Below, piece after piece: positions 53,810-62,742 of a DNA stretch of 64,000 nt. The notes under the pieces are model-generated. The model was not told where the DNA came from and searched no databases. It saw only the letters and a list, made by a program, of their open reading frames with translations. Source of the stretch: Anaerolineales bacterium (lineage in GTDB: Bacteria > Chloroflexota > Anaerolineae > 4572-78 > J111); NCBI GenBank assembly GCA_015075185.1, contig JABTUW010000001.1, positions 496,001 to 560,000 of the forward strand. The letters are read 5' to 3'. A program made the position numbers and the translations under genes. Each line of letters opens with the position of its first letter. The stretch's first letter is position 1.

Positions 53810-54773
53810 GCAACTCCTCCAACACCCCGCGATACAGCGCCGGGAACGTGGCCCGGTGGTCGCCGCGGAAGTAAAAACTCTCGCCCCCATCCTGCACGGT
53901 GCGGACCAGGATGGTTTTATAGGGCCGGTAATAGTAACGCGGGTCGTCTTTGGGCGCTTCGGAGTGGATGTCCACCTCCCCCAGGTCAAGCAGGTCAAAG
54001 ACGGCTGTGGTAAATTCATTGATTTTTTCGCCGCGCTGGTGAGCCACATTGCGGGCCATAGCCAGGGCTTTGAGATAGACTTCCGGCCCCATAACCGCCG
54101 TGCCGAAATTGAGCATGACCCCGCCTTGCAATCTCGACACAGTCCGGGCAATAATCAGAAAATCGTGGTAGGATGTCTGCCCCAGGGCAGCGCCATCGCA
54201 GTTAGGATGTTCGTGGATGATATCATAGCCAATCCCAACGTGGACGGTAACGGGGATACCCAGGCGGTAGCCCGCGGCCAGCACACTCAGCTCACGATGG
54301 GGAAACTGCTCCCGCTCGATCACCCGGCCCACCGCTTCACCCAGGCCGATGCCATCCCGCGCCCCGGCGACAATGGCATCGTTGATCCGTCCCGTGTCGG
54401 CCCACAAACCGAATTGGCCTTCCTGAATGTAGCGGGTCACGCTCTCGGTCGAAGCGCCGACCAGGGCCAGTTCAAAATCGTGAATGGGGCCGGCTCCATT
54501 CATCGCCACATGGGTGATAATCCCTCGCTCCATCAGGTCAATGATAAAACGGGACAGGCCGACTTTGAGCATGTGCGCACCCATCATCAAGATGACCTGC
54601 CCGTCCCGGCGGTGCGCTGCTGCCACCCGGCGGGCCAGAGTAGGCAAATCCGGGTGGTCAAAAGGTAAGGTTTTGTCGTCAAGGTTGATGATTTGGGGCA
54701 GTCCCATATCGTGGACCCGCTCGGCGAGCGGCTTGAGTTTGAGTTGAGAGCGGTCAAAGGCAGGAAACGGCAT
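53799..54773 (-). CDS. Conserved protein of unknown function, partner of the PfkB kinase
   Basis: 324 residues, not firmly recognised. Rossmann-like pattern: VILMMGAHMLKVGLSRFIID, THVAMNGAGPIHDFELALVG, GIPVTVHVGIGYDIIHEHPN, GGVMLNFGTAVMGPEVYLKA. The NGAGPIHDFELAL part recalls deoxyhypusine-synthase-like proteins. Ends SFYFRGDHRATFPALYRGVL. Always-adjacent overlap with an HldE-like kinase suggests one sugar-phosphate pathway. AAGGAT precedes ATG 54773. Confidence 0.55.
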   Translation of the reverse strand: MPFPAFDRSQLKLKPLAERVHDMGLPQIINLDDKTLPFDHPDLPTLARRVAAAHRRDGQVILMMGAHMLKVGLSRFIIDLMERGIITHVAMNGAGPIHDFELALVGASTESVTRYIQEGQFGLWADTGRINDAIVAGARDGIGLGEAVGRVIEREQFPHRELSVLAAGYRLGIPVTVHVGIGYDIIHEHPNCDGAALGQTSYHDFLIIARTVSRLQGGVMLNFGTAVMGPEVYLKALAMARNVAHQRGEKINEFTTAVFDLLDLGEVDIHSEAPKDDPRYYYRPYKTILVRTVQDGGESFYFRGDHRATFPALYRGVLEELHAR

Positions 54774-54789
54774 TTGATTATCCTTGTGA

Positions 54790-55260
54790 TTACAAATTCC
54801 CTAATGTCAACAGCATGAGCGTCTCAGATGGCTGGTAGCCCAGCGTTTCATAGAGCGGCCGGCCAAAGTCGCTGGCATTGAGGCCCACAGTTTTTAGTCC
54901 GCGCTCGCGGCACCAGGTGTGAATAACCTCCATCAGTTGGCGGGCCAGTCCCTGCCGCCGGTGAGGGGGTTCGGTATAAACGTTATAAACAAACCCCCAC
55001 TGTTCGTTTAAATCCGGCGGGCTGGGCGGCCGGGGTAATAAGCCGACACCCCCGCCGGCCACAATCTCGCCCCGCTCTGTTTCAACGACCCAACCAAAGT
55101 AGAGCTGAGCCGAGATAGCCTGTCGCAGCCAGGGATCAAAGCGGTCGTCCATTGTCTCGTAGTCACCGCTCAAGCCCATCTCGGCAAACATGGCGTGGCG
55201 ATGGTGGACAATGGTGGGAACATCGGCCAGGGTGGCCGGGCGAAGGGTATAGGTGGTCAT
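54790..55260 (-). CDS. GNAT-family N-acetyltransferase
   Basis: 156 residues. RPATLADVPTIVHHRHAMF at the N-terminus, the acetyl-CoA loop PPHRRQGLARQLMEVIHTWC and the final SDFGRPLYETLGYQPSETLM are standard GNAT elements. Substrate unknown. Ends 16 bp before the gene at 54773, same strand. Confidence 0.88.
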   Translation of the reverse strand: MTTYTLRPATLADVPTIVHHRHAMFAEMGLSGDYETMDDRFDPWLRQAISAQLYFGWVVETERGEIVAGGGVGLLPRPPSPPDLNEQWGFVYNVYTEPPHRRQGLARQLMEVIHTWCRERGLKTVGLNASDFGRPLYETLGYQPSETLMLLTLGNL

Positions 55261-55338
55261 GTTGCTTTACTCGCTGTTGTAAGGCAGACCAAGGTCTGCA
55301 CTCCAATTTTCGGCAGATTATACCATTCGCCAGGAGGT

Positions 55339-56181
55339 CTAAAAAGAGCCAAACCCCAATACCACCAGTAAGCCAATCAAGATCGGTTGGTGAATGACGT
55401 AAATCAGGAGGGAATGTCGCCCCAGGAAGCGCAGCCCTCGTACCAAGGGAAAGGCGGCCAGGTTGGGCAAGGCAAAATGACGGACTCCCTGGGGATAGAG
55501 CGAGTACCCGGCGAAGATGCCCAGCAAAGACAGGCCAAACCAGGGCAAAACCGGGTAATAATCCACCATGTAGATGCCCGCCTGTTTTACCCCCAACCAG
55601 ATGAGCCACGGATACGAAACGACCAACCTATCTACATATATCCCCGCAACAATGACCACCAGGCCGGCCACAAGATTCACCCAGGGGCTGCTACGCAGAA
55701 ACGGATAAGCCAGAATGATGGACAAGCCTAACAGGTGTAAAATCCCAAAGATGACAAAGCCGCGGCCAATAAAAAAGTAGGTCCCCACTGTAACCAGCAA
55801 CCCCAGGCCAAATATCTTGCCGCCTCGCCCCAGGTATTTCTTAAAAGAGGGGGGTTGTCCCAATCGCCGTCGCTCCCGTGTATCGCTAAGCGTCAAGGAA
55901 ATCCCCATCACAAAGATAAAAATGGTGGCGATGCCCCGGGCAAACCACTGCCAGGGACCGGCCAGTAAATTGGCCTGGTACAAGCCAAAGTAAACCAAAT
56001 CCCAGGTAAAATGATAAATAAGCATCAGAACAATGGCTACACCGCGCAGCGTGTCTACTTCCCACAGCCGGGGAGAAGGTGAGGGAGCGAGGAGGTGAGG
56101 AGGCGAAGAGGCGAGGATAGGAGAATTAAGTTCCTCCGCTTCGCCGCTTCGCCGCTTCGCTGCTTCGCTGCTTCCGCTCAT
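55339..56181 (-). CDS. DUF1624 / heparan acetyltransferase-like membrane protein
   Basis: 280 residues. The conserved start of the family, LWEVDTLRGVAIVLMLIYHF, comes at residue 39; seven to eight membrane segments follow, with FIFVMGISLTLS and LGRHSLLIYVIHQPILIGL. Family members move acetyl groups across membranes. The first ~38 residues are encoded by a GCTTCGCCGCTTCG / CTCGCCTCTTCGCC repeat (56070-56170), so the true ancestral start was probably nearer the LWEVD segment. ATG 56181 overlaps the HAD stop (ATGA). Confidence 0.75.
   Translation of the reverse strand: MSGSSEAAKRRSGEAEELNSPILASSPPHLLAPSPSPRLWEVDTLRGVAIVLMLIYHFTWDLVYFGLYQANLLAGPWQWFARGIATIFIFVMGISLTLSDTRERRRLGQPPSFKKYLGRGGKIFGLGLLVTVGTYFFIGRGFVIFGILHLLGLSIILAYPFLRSSPWVNLVAGLVVIVAGIYVDRLVVSYPWLIWLGVKQAGIYMVDYYPVLPWFGLSLLGIFAGYSLYPQGVRHFALPNLAAFPLVRGLRFLGRHSLLIYVIHQPILIGLLVVLGFGSF
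56086..56170. repeat. GAGGCGA / GCGAAGCG tandem-word repeat inside a coding start
   Basis: Reiterated GAGGCGA words (GGAGGTGAGGAGGCGAAGAG) and, to the right, GCTTCGCCGCTTCGCCGCTT. A shorter relative with GAGGCGAGGAGGCGACGGCG is at 57058-57094. It has been absorbed into the N-terminus of the DUF1624 frame. Confidence 0.65.
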
Positions 56182-57038
56182 CGCCTTCCCGTTTCTTCTT
56201 CGGTTAGATAACTCAACAACGCCTCACCCTCCCGAAAGTCAGGAACGATAATATTGGCTCCAGCTTGAATGAGCTGTTCCCGCTTCAGTTCGTTGATACC
56301 CTGCCGTTCGACCTCATTGCTGGCTACACCGACGCCAATCCCACCCGCCTCAGCCGTATACTCCATCTCAACCTTGCCATCTCCAATTGAAACTAATTCA
56401 CAACCCCGCAGGCTGTAATCGCACAAAATCTGGCCGATGACCGCTTTTTTAGAAAAAGCGGGGGCGCTCTCCTGGGGACCGTAAATCCTGTCCTCAAAGC
56501 AATGAGCCAATCCCAGGGCGGCAATCTCATTGACCACCGCCTCGCGCTCGGTGCCACTGGCCAGGTAGCAGGTGATTCCCTGGACTTGCAGCGCTGCCAG
56601 AAATTCAATCACGCCAGGTACGGTCAATTCGGCCGGCTCAAGCCGGCCGCTGCGCAAGCCGGCCAGGCGTTGGTTCACCCGCGCCAGCAACCGTCCAAGA
56701 AAAAGCGCTTTGTACGCCTGAGCATCCTGGGCAGAACCGCCCCGCCGGACAATTTCATTAGCCAGGTAGGTCATCTGGTCAATCGTGGGACGGCCCGTCG
56801 AGTGGACGACCAGATCGGTCATCCTCCGGCGCAGGGTTGCTTCGTCTTCAGCCTTAGGGGTTACCAGCAAAAATTCGAGCATCAGCTCGATCATCATCTG
56901 CTGCCATCCTTCGCGGATGAGCGATACCGTGCCATCAAAATCAAACAAAACATGGCGCAGTCGGGCGCAAGGCCGGCAGGGATTGACAATTTCAATCAAG
57001 GTGTTAGGGAGATAATGACGTCCATTTTGGTGATTCAA
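56178..57038 (-). CDS. HAD-superfamily phosphatase
   Basis: 286 residues. Motif I VLFDFDGTVSLI (nucleophile Asp near residue 33), helical cap, motif II TCYLASGTER, motif III lysine region FSKKAVIGQIL and motif IV VSIGDGKVEMEYTAEAGGIG. Similar to phosphoglycolate/beta-phosphoglucomutase-type hydrolases. In the sugar locus it likely dephosphorylates a sugar phosphate. Its stop overlaps the next start. Confidence 0.82.
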   Translation of the reverse strand: MNHQNGRHYLPNTLIEIVNPCRPCARLRHVLFDFDGTVSLIREGWQQMMIELMLEFLLVTPKAEDEATLRRRMTDLVVHSTGRPTIDQMTYLANEIVRRGGSAQDAQAYKALFLGRLLARVNQRLAGLRSGRLEPAELTVPGVIEFLAALQVQGITCYLASGTEREAVVNEIAALGLAHCFEDRIYGPQESAPAFSKKAVIGQILCDYSLRGCELVSIGDGKVEMEYTAEAGGIGVGVASNEVERQGINELKREQLIQAGANIIVPDFREGEALLSYLTEEETGRR

Positions 57039-57149
57039 GGGGAATTACCTCACTTATCAGGAGGCGAGGAGGCGACGGCGCGAGGAGGCGAGCAGGAACA
57101 ATCTTTGCCGCCTGGTCCCTTCGTTTCATCTGCTCTTCGCCTCATCGTT

Positions 57150-58142
57150 TTATCGAATCACATCCTCGGCCAGGGCAGCCGCACCCCACAAGGGCGCGTC
57201 ATCGCCCAGAGCTGCAGGGACAATTTCCACACTGATTTCAGAGTGGGTCTGGGCGCGGGTTGTTTCACGCACAATTTGCCACCATAATTCGCCCGATTTG
57301 GTCACGCCGCCCCCCAGAATAACCTGGTCGGGATTCATCAAGGTGATGGCCCCGGACAGCCCCAACCCCAGCCGTTCCGCCGCCTCACGGATAACTTTTT
57401 GGCTCAGCTTGTCGCCCCCGGCGGCAGCCTCGCTAATCATCTGGGCGGTGATTTTATCGGGATCCCCCTCGGCTAACTCCAGCAGGCGCCTGGCCCGGCT
57501 GCTGTGCCCGGAGCGGGCTTTACCCTTTTTCTTGGCCAGGTACAACCTGGCTCGCTGAACCATCGCCGGGCCGCTGGCTTCTGCCTCCAGGCAGCCGCGC
57601 TTGCCACAGGGACATAAAAATCCACCCGGCTGCACCACCAGGTGGCCGATTTCCCCGGCCAGGCCATCGGCTCCGGCGTAGGGTCGGCCATTGAGTATCC
57701 AGCCACCGCCAATCCCGGTGCTGATGGTCACGTATAGGACATGTTGGCAGCCCTGACCAGCCCCAAAGCGGAACTCCCCCAGGGCAGCAGCATTGGCATC
57801 ATTATCAATCACAACCGGCGCGTTTAATTCCGCCTGCAACCACTCGGCCAGCGGCGTGTTCTCCCAGCCCGGCGCATGGAACGAACGCCGGACCAGGCCT
57901 GCCGGGGCATAAACCGGGCCGCCAAAGCTGACCCCTACTGCCGCCGCCGGCTGGTCCACTTCCTCAATTAAATCACGCCCCAGATCAAGCATGGTATCAT
58001 ACTCATAACGTCCATCCACGCCGGAAGGCAAGAAGACGCGCCGGTGGGCCAGCCACGTTCGCCGGCCCGGATGGGCAACAGCAGCAGTCAATTTAGTGCC
58101 GCCAAAGTCAAGGGCTAAAAGGAGAGGAGAAAGAGTCATCAT
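57150..58142 (-). CDS. ROK-family sugar kinase
   Basis: 330 residues. Phosphate-1 loop LALDFGGTKLTAAV, catalytic VVIDNDANAAALGEFRFGAG, TGIGGGWILNG, then the ROK zinc site GEIGHLVVQPGG with CPCGKRGCLE. Glucokinase or N-acetylsugar kinase activity is expected. Two ATG codons in tandem (58142, 58139); no strong ribosome site. Separated from the HAD gene by the 57.06-kb GAGGCGA repeat. Confidence 0.9.
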   Translation of the reverse strand: MMTLSPLLLALDFGGTKLTAAVAHPGRRTWLAHRRVFLPSGVDGRYEYDTMLDLGRDLIEEVDQPAAAVGVSFGGPVYAPAGLVRRSFHAPGWENTPLAEWLQAELNAPVVIDNDANAAALGEFRFGAGQGCQHVLYVTISTGIGGGWILNGRPYAGADGLAGEIGHLVVQPGGFLCPCGKRGCLEAEASGPAMVQRARLYLAKKKGKARSGHSSRARRLLELAEGDPDKITAQMISEAAAGGDKLSQKVIREAAERLGLGLSGAITLMNPDQVILGGGVTKSGELWWQIVRETTRAQTHSEISVEIVPAALGDDAPLWGAAALAEDVIR

Positions 58143-58171
58143 GGTAAAAAATCAAGAAATCTGCTCAGGTT

Positions 58172-58267
58172 ACACACAGTTTCACCGAGAAGACACAGAG
58201 AAACGCTGAGAAAAACGGAAAGATTTCTCCGTGAGCCTCTGTGTTCACTCCGCGTGTCTCTGTGTCC
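58172..58267. repeat. Dispersed palindrome, ACACAGAG...CTCTGTGT type
   Basis: ACACACAGTTTCACCGAGAA and GACACAGAGAAACGCTGAG face CTCCGTGAGCCTCTGTGTTC and CGTGTCTCTGTGT. Words CACAGAG and CTCTGTG recur. Fills the 184-bp gap between the ROK gene start and the PfkB stop. Confidence 0.75.
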
Positions 58268-58326
58268 CGGGTAGTTACGAATTAAGGAATAAATCCGTGT
58301 CAATTTGGGTACATCGGCGGGCCGGA

Positions 58327-59514
58327 TTAGGTCGGGTCATTTGGTCCCAACCAGAATTGGCGGGAGGCGTCGAAGCGCCAACCGGGGAAGTTGTCAAAAT
58401 CCAGCTTTTGGCGCGGCCAACCGGCTCCGACACGGGTTACCGTCTCTTCCCAAGAGCGAATCCCGTTGATGGCATCGGCGGCCTCCACATTGCACGCCCC
58501 AACCGCGGCCGCCATCGTCACTGCCTGGCGGGGCGGCAGGTCGCGCAGCAGGGCGCTCAAAAACCCGGCTACGGTCGCATCGCCCGCGCCGGTCGTACCG
58601 ACCACTTCCGTCTGGAAGACCGGCACCCAAAATTCACGATTGGCCCAGCGAGCAGGCTGGCTGGGGCGGGCGCGGCCCAATTCCTCCAGTTTAGCTTCGG
58701 TGGAGGTGCGCAGGTAGAGGCCCCAATGACCGGCTTTGAGCATGACCAATTTTGCCCCCATATCCAACAAATCGTCGGCGATCCGGGAAGCCAGGGGCGG
58801 GCTAATTTGAGCGGCCCCCTTTGAAATCTCTCTAAAGGTCTCAGGATAGAGCATCAGCAGGATTTCTTCGATGCTGGGCAAGAACAGGTCTACCGACGGC
58901 AAAACCGCCCTTAAGATGGCGGGCCAATCGGCCTGGCCCGATGGGCCGGTGGGATCAGGCATGGCCAGGTCCAACGAGGTGGTCACACCCGTCGCCCTGG
59001 CTTGCCGAAATATCTTGACCAGTTCCTCACCCTGGTTTTGATACATCCGTTTCATCAAAGGCGGATAACCAAAGTGAAACAAGTCGGCCTGCCGGAGGGA
59101 GTCATAATTGATGTCCTCGGCGCCAAAGGTATCATTCGCTCCGGGACAGTGCAGAAAAATCCGGTCAACGTTGGGCGGGTTGAGGATGACGGTGTAGGAA
59201 CTGGCTTCGCCGGGAACAATCTGCATCCCCTCGGCGAGATGCCCCCCGTGGCTTTTGACCACGTCGAGAATGGCTTGGCCAAATAAATCAGGGCCAATTT
59301 TGCCCATCAACTGGGTGTTGATGCCCAACTTGTGCATGGCCAGCCCGGTGTTGGAGACCGCCCCACCGGTGGACATCACCGCGGGGCCGGCTTCCAGCAG
59401 CCGACCCGGACGGAAAGTTGACTCGAAATCGCCCGCGCCCAGCAGAGTAGGGATTACGTCCAGGCAAATGTGTCCGGCGACAATACAAGACTTTGACGAG
59501 ATTGGTGTGACCAT
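58327..59514 (-). CDS. PfkB-family carbohydrate kinase
   Basis: 395 residues from ATG 59514 (AGGAGC upstream; 59538 also possible). SCIVAGHICLDVIPTL, the first glycine motif TGGAVSNTGLAMHKLG, and the second motif TEVVGTTGAGDATVAGFLSA with catalytic Asp. Substrate could be an inositol-type or deoxy sugar, fitting the Gfo/Idh/MocA neighbour. An extra C-terminal segment of ~80 residues follows the catalytic motif, longer than in ribokinase. Confidence 0.88.
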   Translation of the reverse strand: MVTPISSKSCIVAGHICLDVIPTLLGAGDFESTFRPGRLLEAGPAVMSTGGAVSNTGLAMHKLGINTQLMGKIGPDLFGQAILDVVKSHGGHLAEGMQIVPGEASSYTVILNPPNVDRIFLHCPGANDTFGAEDINYDSLRQADLFHFGYPPLMKRMYQNQGEELVKIFRQARATGVTTSLDLAMPDPTGPSGQADWPAILRAVLPSVDLFLPSIEEILLMLYPETFREISKGAAQISPPLASRIADDLLDMGAKLVMLKAGHWGLYLRTSTEAKLEELGRARPSQPARWANREFWVPVFQTEVVGTTGAGDATVAGFLSALLRDLPPRQAVTMAAAVGACNVEAADAINGIRSWEETVTRVGAGWPRQKLDFDNFPGWRFDASRQFWLGPNDPT

Positions 59515-59632
59515 TCTGTGCTCCTGGCATCTCAACAAAATGGGCGAACCTTACAGTTCGCCCAAAATTTTAGCAGGACAGTTACAGATAAGCAATTATG
59601 TCAGCGGGGCAAATAAGCAAGCTGCCCATGTC

Positions 59633-59665
59633 AAACCTCAAAGGTCTGGTAGACCTTTGAGGTTT
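59633..59665 (-). terminator. Terminator after the oxidoreductase gene
   Basis: AAACCTCAAAGGTCT (59633-59647) pairs perfectly with AGACCTTTGAGGTTT (59651-59665), loop of 3 nt, 4 bp after the stop codon of the Gfo/Idh/MocA gene. T-rich flank is short, so ending efficiency is unsure. Similar words (AAGGTCTTGAAGACCT) form a hairpin at 63093-63129 after the sugar binding protein. Confidence 0.7.
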
Positions 59666-59669
59666 TAGC

Positions 59670-60671
59670 TCACAACTTCACCACCTGGCCGGTTCTGGCC
59701 GACTCGTACAAGGCCAGGACGCTGCGCAGGAAGTCACGGCTGAGACTCAAGGGAATCACCGGTTCCGCGCCATCCAGAATACAGGCTTCCATCGCTTCGA
59801 CCTCGGCCAGATAAGGGTTAGCAGCCGGGATGACCAGGGTTTCTTTGCTGTCATCCCTGGTTGTGTAGATCAAGTTGCTATTCTTACCGGCCAGGCCCGG
59901 TTTCCACGGTTCGAGGATTTGGATCATCCCCGCGTCTCCGATGAGATGCACCCCTTCGTGGAAGGGTGTCCGAAACCCACAAGAAATTTGGGCGATGACG
60001 CCGTTGGCGAATTTCATCTGCCCAATAAAGGAGACATCCACCCCGGTTTCGCCGATGCTCTGGCTGGCCCAAACCTCGACCGGCGCTCCCACCCCGGCCA
60101 TGACAATGGCCAGGCTGTTAGGGTAAACGCCGACATCCCACAAGCTGCCCCCGGCCAGGTGAGGGGCAAGCCTGATATTCTGGCTGTCTTCGGGCGGCAG
60201 GTAATAAGCAAACCAACTATGAATGAGTTGTAAGCTGCCCAACTTGCCGGCCTGGATCATTTCTTTTACTTGCAACGTTTGGGGATGGTGCAGGTACATG
60301 AAGGCTTCAAACACGGTAACTTTGTTCACCCTGGCTGCCGCTTCGACTTGATCGAGTTCGGCCAGAGTTGGGGTGATCGGTTTCTCACACAGGACATGTT
60401 TGCCTGCTTCGGCGGCCTTGACGGTCCACTCGCAGTGGAGGGTGTTAGGCAGTGGATTGTAAATCACATCAATGGCTGGATCGGCCAGGAGCGCTTCATA
60501 GCTGCTATAAGCCTTGGGGATACCTTTGGCCTGGGCATATGCCTGGGCTTTGTCCAAACTGCGGCTGGCGACGCCGACCAGTTCGCTCCGGCTGGCCTGG
60601 CGAATCGGCTCTATGACGGCGTCATTGATGTTGGCGGTCGAGAGAAGTCCCCAGCGGATTTTGTCGGGCAT
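59670..60671 (-). CDS. Gfo/Idh/MocA-family oxidoreductase
   Basis: 333 residues. Rossmann start RWGLLSTANINDAVIEPI, IDVIYNPLPNTLHCEWTVKA, then the family signature HVLCEKPITPTLAELDQVEA with the catalytic Lys; C-terminal alpha/beta domain with LWDVGVYPNSLAI. NAD(P)-dependent oxidation of a cyclic polyol or sugar. The segment follows the ABC transporter in the same direction, so it probably acts on the imported sugar. Confidence 0.9.
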   Translation of the reverse strand: MPDKIRWGLLSTANINDAVIEPIRQASRSELVGVASRSLDKAQAYAQAKGIPKAYSSYEALLADPAIDVIYNPLPNTLHCEWTVKAAEAGKHVLCEKPITPTLAELDQVEAAARVNKVTVFEAFMYLHHPQTLQVKEMIQAGKLGSLQLIHSWFAYYLPPEDSQNIRLAPHLAGGSLWDVGVYPNSLAIVMAGVGAPVEVWASQSIGETGVDVSFIGQMKFANGVIAQISCGFRTPFHEGVHLIGDAGMIQILEPWKPGLAGKNSNLIYTTRDDSKETLVIPAANPYLAEVEAMEACILDGAEPVIPLSLSRDFLRSVLALYESARTGQVVKL

Positions 60672-60714
60672 AGATAGGCATTACCTCCGTTCAGTATGTA
60701 AAAAAATCAATTAT

Positions 60715-60782
60715 TGAGGACTGGAGGGTTGGAGGATTGGGAAAGATTTTCCAACCTACCAGCCTTCCAATCCTCCAATCTA
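60715..60782. repeat. Dispersed palindrome of GGAGGATTGG words
   Basis: GGACTGGAGGGTTGGAGGAT and TGGGAAAG face TCCAACCTACCAGCC and TTCCAATCCTCCAATC. Lies in the 119-bp gap between the permease stop and the oxidoreductase start. Confidence 0.7.
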
Positions 60783-60790
60783 GCTTAGCC

Positions 60791-61714
60791 TCAGCCTTTA
60801 AGCGAACCGGCCAGCAGTCCTCGCAGGAAATAGCGGCCCAGGATGACATACACCAGCAGGGTTGGCAGGGCGGTCAAGAAGGCCGCCGCCATTTGCACGT
60901 TCCATTGGACGGTGAAGCTGCCGGCAATGTTGTTGAGGGCCACGGTCATCGGTTGATTTTGGTTTTGGGCAATGGTCACCGCAAAAATGAAGTCATTCCA
61001 GATATTGGTGAACTGCCAGATAAGCACGACCACAAAAGCGGGCGGCGACAGAGGTAAAATAATATGGCGATAAATGCTAAAGATATTGCCGCCGTCAATC
61101 CGGGCGGCCTCGAGCATCTCGTTAGGGATAGTAGCGTAATAGTTGCGAAAAATGAGTCCGGCAATGGGAATACTATAAACCACATGGACGAAAACCAGGC
61201 CGGCCAGGCTGGCATAAAGCCCCATCGCCTTTAAGGTGAGGGTCAGCGGAATTAAGATGGACTGGTAGGGAATAAACATACCGAACAGGATAAACGGAAA
61301 AATGACGTCGGCATATTTAAATTTCCATTTGGATAAGATGTAGCCGTTCAACGAGCCAAGCACGGTGGAGATAATGGTGGCCGGGATGGCCATCGTCACA
61401 CTGTTCATAAAAGCCGTGCCCATACCAATTACGGCTGCACTGCCAAACCAGGCTTCGTAAAAGCTGTCAAAGCAAAAAAGGAGAGGGTTGGTACACTGCG
61501 GCAGGTTAAACACCGGGGGAAATTCCCACATCCGGTACAGGTCAATATCAACATATTGTTTGAAACTGGTGATGAGGATGAGGTAGACCGGCAAGATGTA
61601 AAAAATTGAGAAGAAGATAAGAATAGCGTACATCAGCAGGCGAGTCCACCTGAAATGGGAGCGGTGCTTGGCCGCTACGCCAGTTTGGGCAGTGGTGATA
61701 GATTGGGTTGCCAT
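60791..61714 (-). CDS. Carbohydrate ABC transporter permease (MalG type)
   Basis: 307 residues, six membrane segments. EAA loop NYYATIPNEMLEAARIDGGN and the ending LGRYFLRGLLAGSLKG, the usual C-terminus of family 1 sugar permeases. TAATG overlap with the MalF-type gene (61714-61716) shows co-translation. An ATPase is missing from the locus, as is common when one MsmK-like ATPase serves many importers. Confidence 0.92.
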   Translation of the reverse strand: MATQSITTAQTGVAAKHRSHFRWTRLLMYAILIFFSIFYILPVYLILITSFKQYVDIDLYRMWEFPPVFNLPQCTNPLLFCFDSFYEAWFGSAAVIGMGTAFMNSVTMAIPATIISTVLGSLNGYILSKWKFKYADVIFPFILFGMFIPYQSILIPLTLTLKAMGLYASLAGLVFVHVVYSIPIAGLIFRNYYATIPNEMLEAARIDGGNIFSIYRHIILPLSPPAFVVVLIWQFTNIWNDFIFAVTIAQNQNQPMTVALNNIAGSFTVQWNVQMAAAFLTALPTLLVYVILGRYFLRGLLAGSLKG

Positions 61715-62742
61715 TAACGCTCCTCCTGCTGCCGTAAGTTAATTGTCAGGTAGGGGATAATCAGGATTGAAATGAGAATTAACAAAACCACGCCAATAGC
61801 CGCCCCCTGGGAAAAACGGGCCTGGTCAAAGGTTGTCTCCCACATCATATAGGCCGGCACATCTTTGATAAAGCCCTGGCCGACACCTCCCATCGCTACC
61901 ACCAAGTCGTAAATCTTGAGTGAGATATGGGCCAGGACGATGACCACACTCAAGGTAACGGGCCGCAACAGGGGAATGATGATATAACGATAAATCTGGA
62001 GTTCGCTGGCCCCATCCACGCGGGCGGCTTCGCGCAGGTCATCGGAGATGCCGCGCAGGCCGGCCAGGTAGAGGGCCATCGTGTACCCCGAAAGCTGCCA
62101 CATAGCAGCAATCGTCAGGGTAACAATTCCCAGTGAAATGCCAAAGCGGGGTGAGGTTAGCGCCGTCAGGCCGATACTGTTTAATAACTGCCCCACGAGT
62201 GAGTCTGGGGGAATATGGTAAATCACGTCGCTGGCCCAATTAGGCCGGATGAAGCCCAGGCCTATATTCTCAAGAATACGGTTAAGCCCGGTTGTCCCCA
62301 CATTGGGGTCACCGGGGGTAAAAATCCAGCGCCAGGCTAGGCCGGTAACAATAAAAGAAATGGCCATGGGAAACAAAAACAGGCTGCGAAAGAAATTTTC
62401 ACCCTTAACATGACGATCGAGCAGCGCGGCCAGTGTAAATCCGACGATAATGCAACTCAGCAGAAAAATGGCCGTAAAGCCGATAACATTGCGCAGGCTG
62501 GCGGCAAAGCGGGTGGCGTCAATACCCGCAGCGTAGCGTTCAGTCGTCCCAAACAGGCGCGCATAGGCATCAAAGCCGCCATAAGTATAATTGGGTTCGG
62601 CCCCCCTCGTCCAGTTTGATACGGAGACCCAGCCTGTCCAACCGATGAAACCATAAACAAAGACGACGATGGCAATTAATGAAGGCAGGATAAACAGAAA
62701 GCCGACAATCTTTTCCCAATTCTTTTCCCAGTTAAGAGCCAT
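61714..62742 (-). CDS. Carbohydrate ABC transporter permease (MalF type)
   Basis: 342 residues from ATG 62742 (MALNWEKNWEKI). Six main membrane segments, a long periplasmic insert with FIRPNWASDVIYHIPPDS, and the EAA loop SDDLREAARVDGASELQIYR. The frame is open upstream to 62814 but that part overlaps a non-conserved, poorly charged segment. Partner of the MalG-type gene. Confidence 0.9.
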   Translation of the reverse strand: MALNWEKNWEKIVGFLFILPSLIAIVVFVYGFIGWTGWVSVSNWTRGAEPNYTYGGFDAYARLFGTTERYAAGIDATRFAASLRNVIGFTAIFLLSCIIVGFTLAALLDRHVKGENFFRSLFLFPMAISFIVTGLAWRWIFTPGDPNVGTTGLNRILENIGLGFIRPNWASDVIYHIPPDSLVGQLLNSIGLTALTSPRFGISLGIVTLTIAAMWQLSGYTMALYLAGLRGISDDLREAARVDGASELQIYRYIIIPLLRPVTLSVVIVLAHISLKIYDLVVAMGGVGQGFIKDVPAYMMWETTFDQARFSQGAAIGVVLLILISILIIPYLTINLRQQEER

